Origin: Chitinophagales bacterium
GTDB lineage: Bacteria; Bacteroidota; Bacteroidia; Chitinophagales; Chitinophagaceae
Assembly: GCA_026936105.1 (NCBI GenBank)
Contig: JAIXKI010000017.1
Coordinates: 1 to 64,000, forward strand
Direction of reading: 5' to 3'
Length of the DNA stretch: 64,000 bases
A program made the position numbers and the translations under genes. The notes under the pieces are model-generated. The model saw nothing but the letters and a program-made list of their open reading frames with translations, was not told the origin of the DNA and ran no database searches. Positions 63,715 to 64,000 of this stretch are shown here, one piece after another; position 1 is the stretch's first letter; every line of letters begins with the position of its first letter.

Positions 63715-64000
63715 TCAACGTATCAGGGTGATCGTTCCTTTCAGCATCCTGCAATTATTCTTAAACGTGATGAAGTAAACATAAGTTCCTGCCGGTTGTG
63801 GAATGCCGTTTACCGTACCATCCCATGACACCTTTGATGATGATACATGGTACACCATCTGCCCCCAACGGTCGAAAACACTTACCGTTCCCCCGAACGA
63901 AGGATCGAGGAACGGAATTTCCCAGCGGTCGTTCTTACCGTCTCCGTTTGGAGTGAATGCCGTGGGAACAAAAATATCCGCAACAACTTTTATCCGCATA
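63715..64000 (-). CDS. Partial T9SS type B sorting-domain protein
   Basis: Only the last 95 codons are inside the window; the frame stays open to the right edge, so the ATG near 63999 is internal. The visible part is the gliding-motility-associated sorting domain: FVPTAFTPNGDGKNDRWEI, VSVFDRWGQMVYH, GTYVYFITFKNNCRMLKG and TITLIR at the end. It is the same module as at the end of the gene at 30579-33014. The rest of the protein cannot be judged. Confidence 0.9.
   Translation of the reverse strand, partial: MRIKVVADIFVPTAFTPNGDGKNDRWEIPFLDPSFGGTVSVFDRWGQMVYHVSSSKVSWDGTVNGIPQPAGTYVYFITFKNNCRMLKGTITLIR

Overview
The window looks like a chromosomal segment of a Bacteroidota bacterium, most likely Chitinophagaceae or a close relative. 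Evidence: type IX secretion C-terminal sorting domains (17813-19507, 30579-33014, and the partial gene at the right end), the Bacteroidota promoter form TTTG-N19/20-TAnnTTTG in front of several genes, families typical of that phylum (DUF6089 porin-like, GLPGLI-like, TlpA with an N-terminal DUF4369-like domain) and moderate G+C. Family assignments come from reading the sequence; no database search was run.

Left part (1-20 kb): a partial exported protein with a twin-arginine-like start, a histone H1-like Lys/Ala-rich protein, rpsG and rpsL, and an IS30-family element (3157-4245) between rpsL and ilvE. Next come a hypothetical gene with rdgB, an ECF sigma factor and a putative membrane anti-sigma factor, then a thioesterase. 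A leftward TPR-comA-aroE operon, yidC and a collagen-like lipoprotein follow. A group II intron (15725-17719) sits directly behind the transcription terminator of a secreted M64-type peptidase gene.

Middle part (20-50 kb): mostly ordinary cell-envelope and metabolic genes (YceI, OsmC, S1/P1 nuclease, gamma-glutamyltransferase, GH27 alpha-galactosidase, pdxJ, RIC/ScdA-like, TlpA-like, PQQ-type dehydrogenase, S9 peptidase). The notable locus is a complete leftward trp operon, trpE-G-D-C-F-B-(small lipoprotein)-A. It is preceded by an unannotated 19-residue leader peptide with three consecutive Trp codons, an antiterminator segment and an intrinsic terminator: a textbook ribosome-mediated attenuator whose leader ATG lies almost at the predicted transcription start.

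Right part (50.7-63.5 kb): a leftward defence island built on a type I restriction-modification system. In transcription order: a half-size HsdS, a four-helix-bundle (S23-type) protein, HsdM, a GxxExxY nuclease-like cassette inserted at the hsdM 3' end with a duplicated hsdM tail, full-length HsdS, a DUF3010-like protein, a Ser/Thr kinase, a metallophosphoesterase, an AbiE-like regulator/nucleotidyltransferase pair behind a large concentric palindrome, HsdR broken by three clustered frame changes at its nuclease ExK motif, and a YgjP-like metallopeptidase. The best candidate for an undescribed system is the tightly coupled DUF3010-kinase-phosphoesterase trio attached to hsdS. Short AT-rich degenerate repeats recur between, and apparently inside, genes of this island.
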